A stretch of 64,000 bases of DNA, from NCBI GenBank assembly GCA_030919125.1, contig CP121470.1:620001-684000 (forward strand), in the 5' to 3' direction. The notes below the pieces were generated by a model. That model did no database searches. It was not told the origin of the DNA and worked only from the letters and a program-made list of their open reading frames with translations. Shown one piece after another: positions 18,018-26,542 of the stretch. Position 1 is the first letter of the stretch; every line of letters starts with the position of its first letter. Both the position numbers and the translations under genes were made by a program. This stretch comes from Methanoregula sp. SKADARSKE-2 (GTDB lineage: Archaea > Halobacteriota > Methanomicrobia > Methanomicrobiales > Methanospirillaceae).

Positions 18018-18372
18018 TTTGCACGGATATTGCCGGATTCTGCCCGGTGAAAATCCTCAATCACGGTAAATTGAAAGAACCGGTGAAGGTTACGGACAAT
18101 CATTTTATCGGCCATCTCCCTCCTCTGAATAAGGAAAATTCCTGCTTTGAGATCACCGCCAAACCTCCTTCTTAAAACGGAGACTTAATTTTCAAGACGT
18201 TGACGTCCCGGGTATCTGGCAACCATCAGAATGAACAGCCATTTCCGGTCGGTAAGTACCTCCGCAATAATCGGCATTTCAGGATCGAGGGGGCAGGAAG
18301 ATCTCATCGGATCTGCCGATGGATCGCTTCAGAATCGTATCCTCTTATCCATACCATAACAATCCGGCTTTC
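18018..18372 (-). repeat. IS remnant copy 2, inverted relative to copy 1 (about 750-1116)
   Basis: The reverse complement of this stretch matches the 3' part of the IS remnant at about 750-1116 almost base for base over long runs (for example GATTGTTATGGTATGGATAA, and the bases around GGTACTTACCGACCGGAAA). It encodes the C-terminal part of the same transposase, also ruined by stops. The two copies face each other about 17 kb apart. Confidence 0.75.
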
Positions 18373-18438
18373 AGCGGGTGAGGTACGAGGTATAGTTACC
18401 TTGAAGAGCGCCTCTTCCCGCTGCTCATTTTTTGCCAT
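18373..18438 (-). pseudogene. N-terminal stub of an unidentified gene cut by IS remnant copy 2
   Basis: A GGGGGAAAG ribosome-binding sequence precedes an ATG at 18438 that opens MAKNEQREEALFKVTIPRTS. After about 22 codons the frame runs into IS remnant copy 2. It looks like the first residues of a real gene whose remainder was lost. Confidence 0.3.
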
Positions 18439-18494
18439 CTTTCCCCCGGAAATCCTTCGTGAATTCAGGGGTTAAAAGGGTACATTACCAAAAA

Positions 18495-18887
18495 TTATTC
18501 CACCGGCACGAACTTCGTGCCGTAGTGGATGATACCGCTCTCGCCATCGGTGGCGATCTTGCGGAAGGTGCTCTTCACCCGCATCCCGATCTCCACCTCT
18601 TTGGGGTCGACGATGAGCTGGCTCGTCATCTGCGGGCCCTCGTCCAGCTTGATGATGCCCAGAACGTATGGCCCCGCGGAGGAAAACTGGTCGGGAGCGG
18701 TCTGAATGGTCGTGTAGGTAACGACCGTGCCGAAGCCCGAGAACTTGTGGTCAACGATCTTGCCGTCCCTGCGGCAGTCCGGGCAGAACGAGCGCGGCGG
18801 GAAGAAATGCCGGCCGCAATTCGTGCACTTCGTGCCGATCAGGTTGTACCGCTGAGGGATCTTTCTCCAGAATCGTGCTACCGTCAT
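18495..18887 (-). CDS. DUF35 OB-fold/zinc-ribbon protein of the thiolase-HMGCS complex
   Basis: This 130-residue protein has a rubredoxin-like zinc ribbon near the N-terminus (GTKCTNCGRHFFPPRSFCPDC, four Cys) followed by an OB-fold (SGFGTVVTYTTIQTAPDQF). In methanogenic archaea DUF35 proteins form a complex that holds acetoacetyl-CoA thiolase and HMG-CoA synthase together so that the intermediate is channelled. The gene is the last of a tight unit: it starts 2 bp after the thiolase stop. I chose the ATG at 18887 because it directly precedes the conserved VARFWRKIPQRYNLIG; the frame is open further upstream only as antisense to the thiolase end. Confidence 0.9.
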   Translation of the reverse strand: MTVARFWRKIPQRYNLIGTKCTNCGRHFFPPRSFCPDCRRDGKIVDHKFSGFGTVVTYTTIQTAPDQFSSAGPYVLGIIKLDEGPQMTSQLIVDPKEVEIGMRVKSTFRKIATDGESGIIHYGTKFVPVE

Positions 18888-18889
18888 GA

Positions 18890-20056
18890 TTATACCCTCC
18901 CGAGGATGTGGACGGCAACCGTTGCACCGGTCCCACCGACATTGTGGGTCATGCCGATCTCTGCGTTCTCGATCTGGCGCCTGCCCGCATCGCCACGGAG
19001 CTGCGTGACGACTTCGTACACCTGCTTGATTCCCGTCGCGCCGACCGGGTGGCCGCACGCCTTGAGGCCGCCGCTCGTGTTGACCGGGATCTTCCCGCCA
19101 AGGGCGGTCTCGCCATCGGCCGTGAACTTCCCGGCCGTCCCTTTCTTGCAGAAGCCGAGGTCTTCGATCGCACAGATCTCTGCAATGGAGAAGCAGTCGT
19201 GGACCTCGACCATGTTGATCTCCTTGTGCGTGAGCTTCGCCATCTTAAACGCCCGGTCGCCGGCCGCGATCGTCGCGTCGAGCGTCGAGATGTCGCGCCG
19301 GTCGTGCAGGGCGATCGAGTCGCTTGCCTGCGCGGTCGCGAGCACCTTGATCGGGGTGTCGGTAAACTCGCGTGCCCGGTCGAGGGGGGCAAGGATGACC
19401 GCCGCCGCACCGTCAGTGATGGGCGAGCAATCGAAGAGCCGGAGCGGGTCGGCGACCATAGTCGACCGGAGAACGGTATCGAGCGTGATCTCCTGCGGGA
19501 ACTGGGCGATCGGGTTCCGGGCGCCGTTGAAGTGGTTCTTCACCGCTACCTGCGCCAGCTGCTCCCGGGTCATCGGGTACTTGTGCATGTAGTCTTTTGC
19601 GATCATCGCATAGAGGCCGGGGAAGGTCGCGCCGACAAACCCCTCCCACTCCCTGTCGGCGGCTCCCGTAAGGGCATCGGTGCTCGCGCCCGGTTCGACA
19701 TCGGTCATCTTCTCGACCCCGGCCGCCACCACGATATCTTCCATCCCGCTCGCGACCGCGATCACAGCCTGCCGGAAGGCGAGGCCTCCGGATGCGCATG
19801 CAGCCTCGACCCGGGTTGCGGGGATATGACGGGTTGCCATGCCTGCGTAGTCCGCGATCAGGGCACCGATGTGCTCCTGCTCGATGAACCGGCCGGCGCT
19901 CATGTTGCCGACGTACATCGCATCGATCCTCTCGCCCGAGAGCTGTGCGTCTTCGAGCGCGAGTGCGCCTGCCTCAACAAAGAGGTCACGGAACGATCTC
20001 TCCCAGTGTTCGCCGAACTTCGTACACCCGATTCCGATTACCGCTACGTCTCTCAT
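18890..20056 (-). CDS. Acetyl-CoA C-acetyltransferase (archaeal thiolase)
   Basis: This 388-residue enzyme condenses two acetyl-CoA to acetoacetyl-CoA at the start of the mevalonate pathway. The nucleophilic Cys is in [17 protein letters not shown]. Later active-site blocks are [20 protein letters not shown] and [17 protein letters not shown], which holds the catalytic His and Cys. The length fits the archaeal SCPx-like thiolase group. The start codon overlaps the HMG-CoA synthase stop (ATGA at 20053-20056), so the two are translated together, and DUF35 follows after 2 bp. Thiolase, HMGCS and DUF35 are known to work as one channelling complex in archaea. Confidence 0.95.
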   Translation of the reverse strand: MRDVAVIGIGCTKFGEHWERSFRDLFVEAGALALEDAQLSGERIDAMYVGNMSAGRFIEQEHIGALIADYAGMATRHIPATRVEAACASGGLAFRQAVIAVASGMEDIVVAAGVEKMTDVEPGASTDALTGAADREWEGFVGATFPGLYAMIAKDYMHKYPMTREQLAQVAVKNHFNGARNPIAQFPQEITLDTVLRSTMVADPLRLFDCSPITDGAAAVILAPLDRAREFTDTPIKVLATAQASDSIALHDRRDISTLDATIAAGDRAFKMAKLTHKEINMVEVHDCFSIAEICAIEDLGFCKKGTAGKFTADGETALGGKIPVNTSGGLKACGHPVGATGIKQVYEVVTQLRGDAGRRQIENAEIGMTHNVGGTGATVAVHILGRV

Positions 20057-21105
20057 GATTGCATCACCAGCTTGCCCTTGTGCAGAGCGTATCTCGCATA
20101 GTCGAGATAGATCGGGTTTTTCAGGAGCTTCTCAACACCCGGTGCCGCATCCCTCTGGAACCTCTCCGAGTGGATCGCGTCCGTGACCTCGATGTCGAAT
20201 GCATCGCTGCCCGCACCGGATCCGAACGAGCAGACAAAGATCCGATCGCCCGGTTTTGCGATATCCAGGGTCGCTGCAAGGCCGATGGGCGATGCTCCCG
20301 AGTAGGTGTTGCCGAGCCGCGGCACGACAAGGCCCGGCCTGATCTGTTCGCTCGTGAACCCGAGGGTCTTTGCGACCTTCTGCGGGAACTTGGCGTTCGG
20401 CTGGTGGAAGACTGCGTAATCGAAGTCCTTTGCGGTCTTCTTCGTCTGCTCCATCATGAGCCGGCTTGCGCCCTCGACGTGCTTGAAGTATCCCGGCTCC
20501 CCGGTAAACCTGCCCCCGTGGCGCGGGTAGTCCTGACCTTCCCGGCGCCAGAAGTCCGGCGTGTCGGAGGTGAACGAGCAGGTGTGCTTGATCGTCGCGA
20601 TCGGGTCATCGTTCCCGATGACGTACGCGGCTGCTCCCGCTGCCGCGGTGTACTCGAGCGCATCGCCCGGTGCCCCTTGGGAGACATCGGACCCGATGGC
20701 AACGCCGTACTTCACCATCCCGCTCTTGACAAGGCCCATGCAGGTCTGGATCGCTGCCGTCCCCGCCTTGCAGGCGAACTCGTAGTCCGCTGCGGTCATG
20801 TTCGGGGTTGCACCGATCGCCTCACCCACGGTACACGCAGTCGGCTTCACCGCGTACGGGTGCGACTCGCTTCCCACGTAGATAGCCCCGATCTCCTCCG
20901 GGCTGACCGCCCGTCGTGCGAGCGCGTTGCGTGCCGCTTCGACTGCGAATGTTGCTGCGTCCTCATCAAGATCGGGAACGGATTTTTCAAAAACGCCCAG
21001 TCCGCCCGTGATCTCCGCGGCGTTTCCGCCCCAGACGCGTGCGATCTCCTCAACCTTGATCCGGTATCTCGGTATGTATACACCGTAGGTTACTATTCCT
21101 ACCAT
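20053..21105 (-). CDS. Hydroxymethylglutaryl-CoA synthase
   Basis: This 350-residue archaeal-type HMG-CoA synthase joins acetoacetyl-CoA and acetyl-CoA. It begins [20 protein letters not shown]. The catalytic Cys is in [19 protein letters not shown], the catalytic His in [19 protein letters not shown], and the CoA-binding end in [16 protein letters not shown]. It overlaps the HTH regulator upstream by 7 bp and the thiolase downstream by 4 bp, so the regulator, HMGCS, thiolase and DUF35 form one four-gene operon. The product goes to HmgA, encoded 5 kb away. Confidence 0.96.
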   Translation of the reverse strand: MVGIVTYGVYIPRYRIKVEEIARVWGGNAAEITGGLGVFEKSVPDLDEDAATFAVEAARNALARRAVSPEEIGAIYVGSESHPYAVKPTACTVGEAIGATPNMTAADYEFACKAGTAAIQTCMGLVKSGMVKYGVAIGSDVSQGAPGDALEYTAAAGAAAYVIGNDDPIATIKHTCSFTSDTPDFWRREGQDYPRHGGRFTGEPGYFKHVEGASRLMMEQTKKTAKDFDYAVFHQPNAKFPQKVAKTLGFTSEQIRPGLVVPRLGNTYSGASPIGLAATLDIAKPGDRIFVCSFGSGAGSDAFDIEVTDAIHSERFQRDAAPGVEKLLKNPIYLDYARYALHKGKLVMQS

Positions 21106-21809
21106 TCTTTATGCCTCAACGTAGTCACGATTTTGTCAATATCCATGCCCGTACACATGACAGTGATGCGATCGCGTTCGGCCATCTTTGCAACAATCGG
21201 GTGGACCTCCGTGGCCTCAATGCCCTGGAGGATCACGCACCTGGGTTTGAAAGAGGTGACCCGGATCGCAACCATCGGTGATTTTCCGGTAGAAGCGTTC
21301 GTGAAGATGACCGCCCTCTCCGTGCTCCACCCGTAGATGCGGTTGAACTCATCGGAAGAGAGCTGCAGGATCGCGTTCAAGCTGTTGACAACCGTGTAGC
21401 CGAATATGAGCTGGTCAACTGATCCTGAGAGAAGCGTGCAGCCTATCACTTCGGAGAATTCCCCGAGCGGTACGGCTCTCTCGTACTCGTGCAGATCATA
21501 GATGACATCGTTGTCAACACCGGAGAAGAGCATGGATGAAAATTTCTGGATTTGCTTACCGCCGTTCTCTTCATCGATCGCGAGCAGGGTGTCCACGATC
21601 TTTCCGACAACAGCAGTCCCGGGACTCTTCCTCCTTCCGCTCTCATAATCGCTGATCACGGAAGGGGACACACCGAGCCGGTCCGAGAGGACGCCCGGTG
21701 GGATCTCGAAGTTCATGCGCCATTTCCTGAGCGCGTGTCCCGGTGAGTCCGAGAGCGTAATCTCACCCGCCATCTTTTCGGCAAGCTGGCTCCGCTTTAC
21801 GGATGTCAT
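21099..21809 (-). CDS. HTH (XRE-type) regulator heading the mevalonate operon
   Basis: This is a 236-residue protein. Residues 25-65 form a Cro/C1-type helix-turn-helix ([20 protein letters not shown]), and the rest is a larger sensor-like domain ([20 protein letters not shown]). It is the first gene of the HMGCS-thiolase-DUF35 unit and overlaps HMGCS by 7 bp. An autoregulatory role over isoprenoid synthesis is likely by context but not shown. Similar regulators sit next to HMGCS in other methanogens, as far as I recall. The ATG at 21809 is used as start; a TATA box and paired repeats lie just upstream. Confidence 0.8.
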   Translation of the reverse strand: MTSVKRSQLAEKMAGEITLSDSPGHALRKWRMNFEIPPGVLSDRLGVSPSVISDYESGRRKSPGTAVVGKIVDTLLAIDEENGGKQIQKFSSMLFSGVDNDVIYDLHEYERAVPLGEFSEVIGCTLLSGSVDQLIFGYTVVNSLNAILQLSSDEFNRIYGWSTERAVIFTNASTGKSPMVAIRVTSFKPRCVILQGIEATEVHPIVAKMAERDRITVMCTGMDIDKIVTTLRHKEW

Positions 21810-21829
21810 GCTCAGTTAGATCGACTCGC

Positions 21830-21872
21830 ACTGTTATATAATTAACGAACGAGATTTCGACAGTAAACGAAT
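21830..21872 (-). promoter_or_regulatory. Promoter of the mevalonate operon with paired AACGAA sites
   Basis: A TATA box (TTATATAAT, 21833-21841) lies about 25 bp upstream of the regulator start. Behind it the hexamer AACGAA occurs at 21844-21849 and 21866-21871, 22 bp apart, which is two turns of the helix. This could be an operator for the HTH protein. The gap also holds the ribK promoter. Confidence 0.45.
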
Positions 21873-21899
21873 TACGACGGAAAACTGCGCAGAAGCAAC

Positions 21900-21910
21900 C
21901 CATAAATAGG
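21900..21910 (+). promoter_or_regulatory. TATA box of ribK-ribB
   Basis: CCATAAATAGG lies about 28 bp ahead of the ATG at 21933, the normal TATA distance for a leaderless or short-leader transcript. Confidence 0.5.
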
Positions 21911-21932
21911 AGGCATCCCAATTTTGGTAATC

Positions 21933-22595
21933 ATGATAGCAGCTGAGGATCTCCCGTGCCTTAAGGCGATAGCGCTGCGGGGCGGGTGCAGGTCACCGGT
22001 CTTTGTCTCGACCCAGAGCATTGGCGAGATGCTCGGGATCAGCCAGCAGACCGCGTCGCGGAGATTGAAAGGGCTCGAAACCGCAGGGCTCATAACCCGA
22101 ACCATGACCCCGGACGGTCAGCATGTAACGCTGACCAAAACCGGAGAGGAAGAGCTCAGGTGCGAATACCTGGAGTACGGCAGGATATTTTCCGATAGCG
22201 GAAGAGGATACATCCTGAGCGGGACGGTTGTCAGCGGGATTGGCGAGGGCAAATATTACATGAGTCTCGCCCCGTACAAGGAGCAGTTCAATACCCATCT
22301 CAGGTTCGAGCCATACCCGGGCACACTCAACATCCGGCTCTCCCCCTCGTGCATGCCGGTCCGGAAGAAGGTCGAGGCGCTCAACTGGATCCGGATCAGG
22401 GGCTTCTCGACCGACGGCCGGACATTTGGCGACGCCCGGTGCATCCCGTGCCGGATCGATGATGTGAAGTGCGGGATCGTGGTCCCGGGCAGGACACATT
22501 ATCCGGAAGATATCATCGAGGTCATCGCCCCCATCGCGCTGCGCCGGAAGCTCGGGGTCGAGGACACCGATTCCGTGAGCGTCGAGGTGGGATAA
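21933..22595 (+). CDS. ribK: CTP-dependent riboflavin kinase with N-terminal HTH
   Basis: This 220-residue protein has two parts. Residues 1-85 are a winged helix (STQSIGEMLGISQQTASRRL). The rest is the archaeal CTP-dependent riboflavin kinase domain (FEPYPGTLNIRL, GDARCIPCRIDDVKCGIVVP, RTHYPEDIIEVIAP). It makes FMN from riboflavin with CTP. The HTH suggests that it also regulates flavin genes, as described for similar bifunctional archaeal proteins. I chose the ATG at 21933 over the TTG at 21924 because it sits at the right distance from the TATA box. ribB follows directly, with the GTG start next to the stop codon. Confidence 0.93.
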   Translation: MIAAEDLPCLKAIALRGGCRSPVFVSTQSIGEMLGISQQTASRRLKGLETAGLITRTMTPDGQHVTLTKTGEEELRCEYLEYGRIFSDSGRGYILSGTVVSGIGEGKYYMSLAPYKEQFNTHLRFEPYPGTLNIRLSPSCMPVRKKVEALNWIRIRGFSTDGRTFGDARCIPCRIDDVKCGIVVPGRTHYPEDIIEVIAPIALRRKLGVEDTDSVSVEVG

Positions 22596-23288
22596 GTGTC
22601 CGTGATGGATGAGGCGCTCGCAGCTCTTTGCGACGGGAAGTTCATCCTCCTCTACGATTTCGACGACCGCGAAGGCGAGACGGATTTTGCGATCCGGTCC
22701 GATGCGGTCACCCCAAAAGATATCCTCCGGATGCGCAAGGATGGTGGCGGGCTGATCTGTACCGCGGTCCACCCGGTCGCCGCCCAACGGCTCGGTCTTC
22801 CGTTTGCAAGCGATGCCCTCCGGGCAATCTCTGTCGCAGAGCGGGAGGGGGACATCCCCTACGACCGGAAGAATCACTCATCGTTCTCGCTCTGGGTGAA
22901 TCACCGGAATACGTTCACGGGTATCACCGACCGGGACCGGACCCTGACCGTCAACGCAATCGCCGAGCAGGTGAAGCGGGCGCTCAACGGCGGCTGCGTG
23001 AACTTTCACAAGTCCTTCCGCACCCCCGGCCACATTGCGCTCCTCCGTGCGGCCGACGGCCTGCTCGACCAGCGCAAAGGCCAGACCGAGCTCTCGGTGG
23101 CGATGGCTGATATGGCAGGGATCACGCCCGCGATCACGATCTGCGAGATGCTGGACGATGAATCCGGTTATGCGCTCTCAAAAGCGGATGCGAGACTCTA
23201 CGCCCGCAAGCACGGACTCGTATTTGTTGAAGGCAACGATGTGATCGAGCGGTGGGAAGAGGTCAGGGCATGCGGGAAGAAAAGGTAA
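22596..23288 (+). CDS. ribB: 3,4-dihydroxy-2-butanone-4-phosphate synthase
   Basis: This 230-residue enzyme converts ribulose 5-phosphate to dihydroxybutanone phosphate plus formate in riboflavin synthesis. The active-site loop is LLYDFDDREGETDFAIRSD, with acidic metal ligands. Further on are MRKDGGGLICTAV, VNHRNTFTGITDRDRTLT and the His motif FRTPGHIALLRAADGLLDQR. The length and the archaeal insertion between the blocks fit. The start is the GTG at 22596; an ATG three codons later is a possible alternative. It forms a two-gene flavin operon with ribK. Confidence 0.94.
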   Translation: MSVMDEALAALCDGKFILLYDFDDREGETDFAIRSDAVTPKDILRMRKDGGGLICTAVHPVAAQRLGLPFASDALRAISVAEREGDIPYDRKNHSSFSLWVNHRNTFTGITDRDRTLTVNAIAEQVKRALNGGCVNFHKSFRTPGHIALLRAADGLLDQRKGQTELSVAMADMAGITPAITICEMLDDESGYALSKADARLYARKHGLVFVEGNDVIERWEEVRACGKKR

Positions 23289-23293
23289 TCCCG

Positions 23294-23318
23294 GTCTCTT
23301 TTTCCGGAGACTTTTTTT
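23294..23318 (+). terminator. Hairpin plus T-run after ribB
   Basis: GTCTC and GAGAC arms enclose a T-rich loop and are followed by seven T bases, directly after the ribB stop. It has the form of an intrinsic terminator. Confidence 0.6.
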
Positions 23319-23395
23319 ATCGTCCCTGGTATCCAGCTCCTCTGAAGATCTCCTGGATGGTATCGAGCGTGAAAAAATAAGAATTTTTTTGACAG

Positions 23396-23998
23396 TTACA
23401 TCTTGATCTGCGCAAGCGCATCGTACGCCATCTTCCGGTACACTGCCGAATCGACCGTGGGGTACTGCTCCTTTGCTTTCACGATATCCGGTGAACTACC
23501 GGTTGGAAGCGCATCGAGACGCCCGAGCGTCCGGGCAGCGGTGTCGAGTGTCCAGATCTCCCGGGTTTCCTTATCCACCACGGTTATCGATTCTACCCTG
23601 ACGGTAACGGTGAACCCCCCATCCGGCTTCTGGTACAAGCTGGGCTTCCCGATAACCGCGACAAATGCCGGAGTCTCGACCTTTGCAAGCTGCTGCATAG
23701 CCTCGGGCTGGTAACTCCCCGCCATGATGAAGAATGTCCCGGTCGGATCGACGACCCGTCCCCGGTAGAAGATGTTCTGTTCTCCCTGCCGCTGCTTCTC
23801 GGTCAGCGTCCCGACCAGGAAGATGCGGTTCGATCGCTCACCGGTCGGGAGGAGGACAAACGTGGGGCTCTTCTCGTCCTCGCCCTCGCGGAACTGGTAC
23901 CTGCATTCGCGGAGTTCAGCGGCAAAGACCCGGAGGGCCGGCTCCCGCTTGAATGCCCCGTCCCTCCGGTCTGGCATGTCCCGGGCGTTCATGCTCAT
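23396..23998 (-). CDS. RPA-associated OB-fold protein (RPA operon partner)
   Basis: This is a 200-residue protein. After a variable N-terminus it has an OB-fold like that of archaeal COG3390 RPA-associated proteins: RVFAAELRECRYQF, IFLVGTLTEKQRQGEQNIFY, RVVDPTGTFFIMAGSYQPEA and a helical C-terminus. These partners bind RPA and help single-strand DNA handling in replication and repair. Its ATG overlaps the RPA stop codon (ATGA at 23995-23998), so the pair is translated together. The frame is open 22 codons further upstream, but that would overlap the RPA end; I kept 23998. A run of A bases on the plus strand near 23372-23378 would terminate the transcript. Confidence 0.85.
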   Translation of the reverse strand: MSMNARDMPDRRDGAFKREPALRVFAAELRECRYQFREGEDEKSPTFVLLPTGERSNRIFLVGTLTEKQRQGEQNIFYRGRVVDPTGTFFIMAGSYQPEAMQQLAKVETPAFVAVIGKPSLYQKPDGGFTVTVRVESITVVDKETREIWTLDTAARTLGRLDALPTGSSPDIVKAKEQYPTVDSAVYRKMAYDALAQIKM

Positions 23999-25242
23999 GC
24001 TGCACCCCCGGCCCTGTTCAGGAGCGTTGCATGTTCTCCGCTCTCGAACCTCACCCTCTCGCACGCAGTCGCGAGGAGCCGGTTATCAATCTCCCGGCCT
24101 TTGCAGATGAAGTAACGGCCGAGTACCGCATCCCGCATCCGGAGGAATACTTCATCCATGCCAAGCGGGTTATTCTCGGCGATCTCCTTTGCAGCCTCGA
24201 GCGATATACCCGTCAGGGATTCTACCGCCTCCCGCTGGAGCAGGATGTTGTGGGTTTTCTCCCCGTCATCCAGCCAGCCCTTGATCCGGAGATCGTAGTG
24301 GAAGTTTGGCTGGATCTCGTGGACGGGGCAGTAATTCTGCCGTGAGAGGGCACGGTTGCACCCCTCAACCGGGCAGCGCTTGATGATCCCGGAGCCCGGG
24401 GCGATGTGGACGATCGCCCCGCGGACCGAGGTCTCCCCGCCGCTCACCGGGATGTCTGTCTCCTCCTGCATGATAATCGCGGTGTTCAGGTTGAGGGAGA
24501 GCCTGCCGTTGAACTCGTCAACCTGCGCATAGTAGATTGCGTACGCTGCGCCGATCTCGAGTCTCTCCTTGCCCGGTTCTTTCCAGATCACGAACTTGAT
24601 CGTACCGGTCTCATCTCCGAGGAGGCCGGACTGCAACATGCGCTCGTGGGATGCGTCCCACTCCTGCACAACCTTTGCCCTGATGCTCCCGATGCCGGGA
24701 TGAAGATCCTTGATCGGTGCTGTCTGGGGAATGAGGGGCCGCTCTTCTGCGCTGATATCCTTGACCGATGTCCCCGAGTGGATCTTGAGACTTGAGACCC
24801 CCTTGTACTCGTCCACGACGGCAGACTCGATACGATACCACGAGTCGACAGCCATCGGGGGTGCGTTTGATTTTGCCCACGCCACAAACCGGATCGCACC
24901 CGATTCATCGGCAATCACGCCGCTCTGGGCGATCGAAGGCGATGCCGATGTCGAGACCGAGACGACCTTCCCCTCAATGGTCACCCATTCGCCGGGTACT
25001 GCGTCGCCGATCTTCTTCTCTTCCGTCCCCCCGGTGCCCTTAGCTCCTCCGCCCGATCCCAATGCAGGCACGTTGAACTCCTTTGCAAGCTCATTCGTTA
25101 CGCTGCGTTCGGCTTCGGATGGCTGGACTCCAAACTCCTCGACAAGGCGCCGGAGCCGGGTCTCGATCTTTTTTGGATCCACCTCGGATCCTTTCTGAGA
25201 GAACTTACGGGAGATTCTTTCTGCTGTTTCGGAATAATCCAT
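23995..25242 (-). CDS. rpa: Replication factor A (RPA), single-stranded DNA-binding protein
   Basis: This 415-residue euryarchaeal RPA has several OB-folds in a row: GEWVTIEGKVVSVSTSASPS (about residues 80-170), GIGSIRAKVVQEWDASHERM (about 185-270) and SVRGAIVHIAPGSGIIKRCP. A zinc finger follows (CPVEGCNRALSRQNYCPVH). It coats single-stranded DNA during replication and repair. I chose the ATG at 25242 (MDYSETAERISRKFSQKG) because a GGAG lies 8 bp ahead; a TTG five codons upstream is also in frame. The RPA-associated protein is the next gene. Confidence 0.93.
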   Translation of the reverse strand: MDYSETAERISRKFSQKGSEVDPKKIETRLRRLVEEFGVQPSEAERSVTNELAKEFNVPALGSGGGAKGTGGTEEKKIGDAVPGEWVTIEGKVVSVSTSASPSIAQSGVIADESGAIRFVAWAKSNAPPMAVDSWYRIESAVVDEYKGVSSLKIHSGTSVKDISAEERPLIPQTAPIKDLHPGIGSIRAKVVQEWDASHERMLQSGLLGDETGTIKFVIWKEPGKERLEIGAAYAIYYAQVDEFNGRLSLNLNTAIIMQEETDIPVSGGETSVRGAIVHIAPGSGIIKRCPVEGCNRALSRQNYCPVHEIQPNFHYDLRIKGWLDDGEKTHNILLQREAVESLTGISLEAAKEIAENNPLGMDEVFLRMRDAVLGRYFICKGREIDNRLLATACERVRFESGEHATLLNRAGGAA

Positions 25243-25404
25243 TTCATACATCTCCAACTATCAAGAAAATTCACTGTCAGCATATATTGTGTGGTGCGTG
25301 TTGTGAAAGTGTCGGAATGATTCCTGCCAGGTTTTAAACACTACGGGTTTTGTCCAGGTTCTCAATGGTGAAGTTTATGTGAAAGCAGGGCGCCATAGTG
25401 TATT

Positions 25405-25602
25405 ATGGCTGACATAAACGCAGAAAGTACCATCTACGATCTTCTCAAGGCAAAGCCCGAAGCCACCGAAGCCCTCTTCAAATTCGGCATGGGCTGCGTG
25501 GGCTGTGCGATCGCCCGCGGCGAAACCATCCGCGAAGCGGCAGAAACCCACGGTATCCCCCTACCTGAGCTCCTCACGGCGCTCGGCATCAACGAGAAGT
25601 AA
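25405..25602 (+). CDS. DUF1858 small protein
   Basis: This 65-residue protein has the complete DUF1858 pattern: STIYDLLKAKPEATEALFKF, then GMGCVGCAIARGETIREAAE with the CVGC pair, then a short helical end. DUF1858 domains are found alone or fused to hybrid-cluster or redox proteins in anaerobes and may bind a metal or redox partner. It stands alone, between rpa (divergent) and cbiZ (convergent). The start ATG at 25405 is certain; the role is not known. Confidence 0.85.
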   Translation: MADINAESTIYDLLKAKPEATEALFKFGMGCVGCAIARGETIREAAETHGIPLPELLTALGINEK

Positions 25603-25648
25603 CGTCCCCGGGTCGGGCAGATTCTTTGGGAAAACTTGGCAGGAACGA

Positions 25649-26542
25649 TCAGATCCCTTTTTTTGCGGGGAGAGTGTCCCGCATCCGCTTGAGCTCGCGC
25701 AGCGATGCGCCCGGATATTTTTTTGCATAATCCGCAACGGCAGGTTCGTGCAGGAGCAGGCACCGGGCGCAGTTCCAGACCTTCCCGCCCCAGGCGCTCT
25801 CCACCCACTGGCCAAGGGTCTCATCCCTGCACGGGTAGAACGGACAGTAACAGAAGTCGCACCGCTGCCCGGTGAAGTGACAGGGATAGTACTGGCAGTT
25901 CTCCGGTCTCCATTCGACCCAGTGCTCCCCTTTGAACCGGCTGAAGATGAAATAGGCCGGCCGGTCATAGTGGTGGGGATCCCTGCTGCGTTTCAGCGCC
26001 TCCGGAAGCCCGCGGAGCACCGCTTCCCGCACGCGTCTGCCGGCTTCGGTTGCCCGCCCGGCAGAAGGGTGGCACCTCTCACCCTCGCATGCAGCGATCA
26101 CAGCATCGGCAGGCGTGCCGGTAACCCCTGTGCCTGCGGCAAGGAGCGCCTCAACTTTTGCCTCGGTTGCAACGAGGATCGTCTCCAGGAGCGCAGCCTC
26201 CTCAAGCCCCTCCGCGCTGTATGCGATGATGGCGATCTGCCCGGGCCCGCGATCTGATCCCTCAGGGTGGTCTGCAGTGATGAAGATCGTAATGAAATCG
26301 TACTGGAAGACGCAAAGGCACGTTACCGGCACCTGCGTCAGGATGCCAAAGAAATCGTCGGCAGTACCGGCAGCAGCGGCCACAAACCCGAGTTCCTTTT
26401 CCGTATTCTCCCGGCCCCGGCCTTCCGGGACGGAATGGCTGATGAGGGTAGAGACGGATCGTATGCCGCCAGAGATGCCCGTGCTCGCAGCGCGGAACGA
26501 CCCGCGGATAAAAAGAGTAGTCGGATCGAGATTATATCTCAT
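25649..26542 (-). CDS. cbiZ: Adenosylcobinamide amidohydrolase CbiZ with C-terminal Cys-rich domain
   Basis: This is a 297-residue fusion. Residues 1-185 are CbiZ, which removes the side chain from adenosylcobinamide so the corrinoid can be salvaged; visible are EKELGFVAAAAGTADDFFGI, QIAIIAYSAEGLEEAALLET and AGTGVTGTPADAVIAACEG. The C-terminal 100 residues are a separate Cys-rich domain (NCQYYPCHFTGQRCDFCYCP, FYPCRDETLGQWV, WNCARCLLLHEP), probably binding a metal or Fe-S cluster. The start overlaps the stop of the glycyl-radical-type mini protein (ATGA at 26539-26542). Corrinoids are needed for the methyltransferase Mtr of methanogenesis. Confidence 0.88.
   Translation of the reverse strand: MRYNLDPTTLFIRGSFRAASTGISGGIRSVSTLISHSVPEGRGRENTEKELGFVAAAAGTADDFFGILTQVPVTCLCVFQYDFITIFITADHPEGSDRGPGQIAIIAYSAEGLEEAALLETILVATEAKVEALLAAGTGVTGTPADAVIAACEGERCHPSAGRATEAGRRVREAVLRGLPEALKRSRDPHHYDRPAYFIFSRFKGEHWVEWRPENCQYYPCHFTGQRCDFCYCPFYPCRDETLGQWVESAWGGKVWNCARCLLLHEPAVADYAKKYPGASLRELKRMRDTLPAKKGI

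Noticed and set aside
18432..21336. Long forward frames opposite DUF35, thiolase and HMGCS
   Set aside because: They mirror the codon bias of the true minus-strand genes and show no family sequence.
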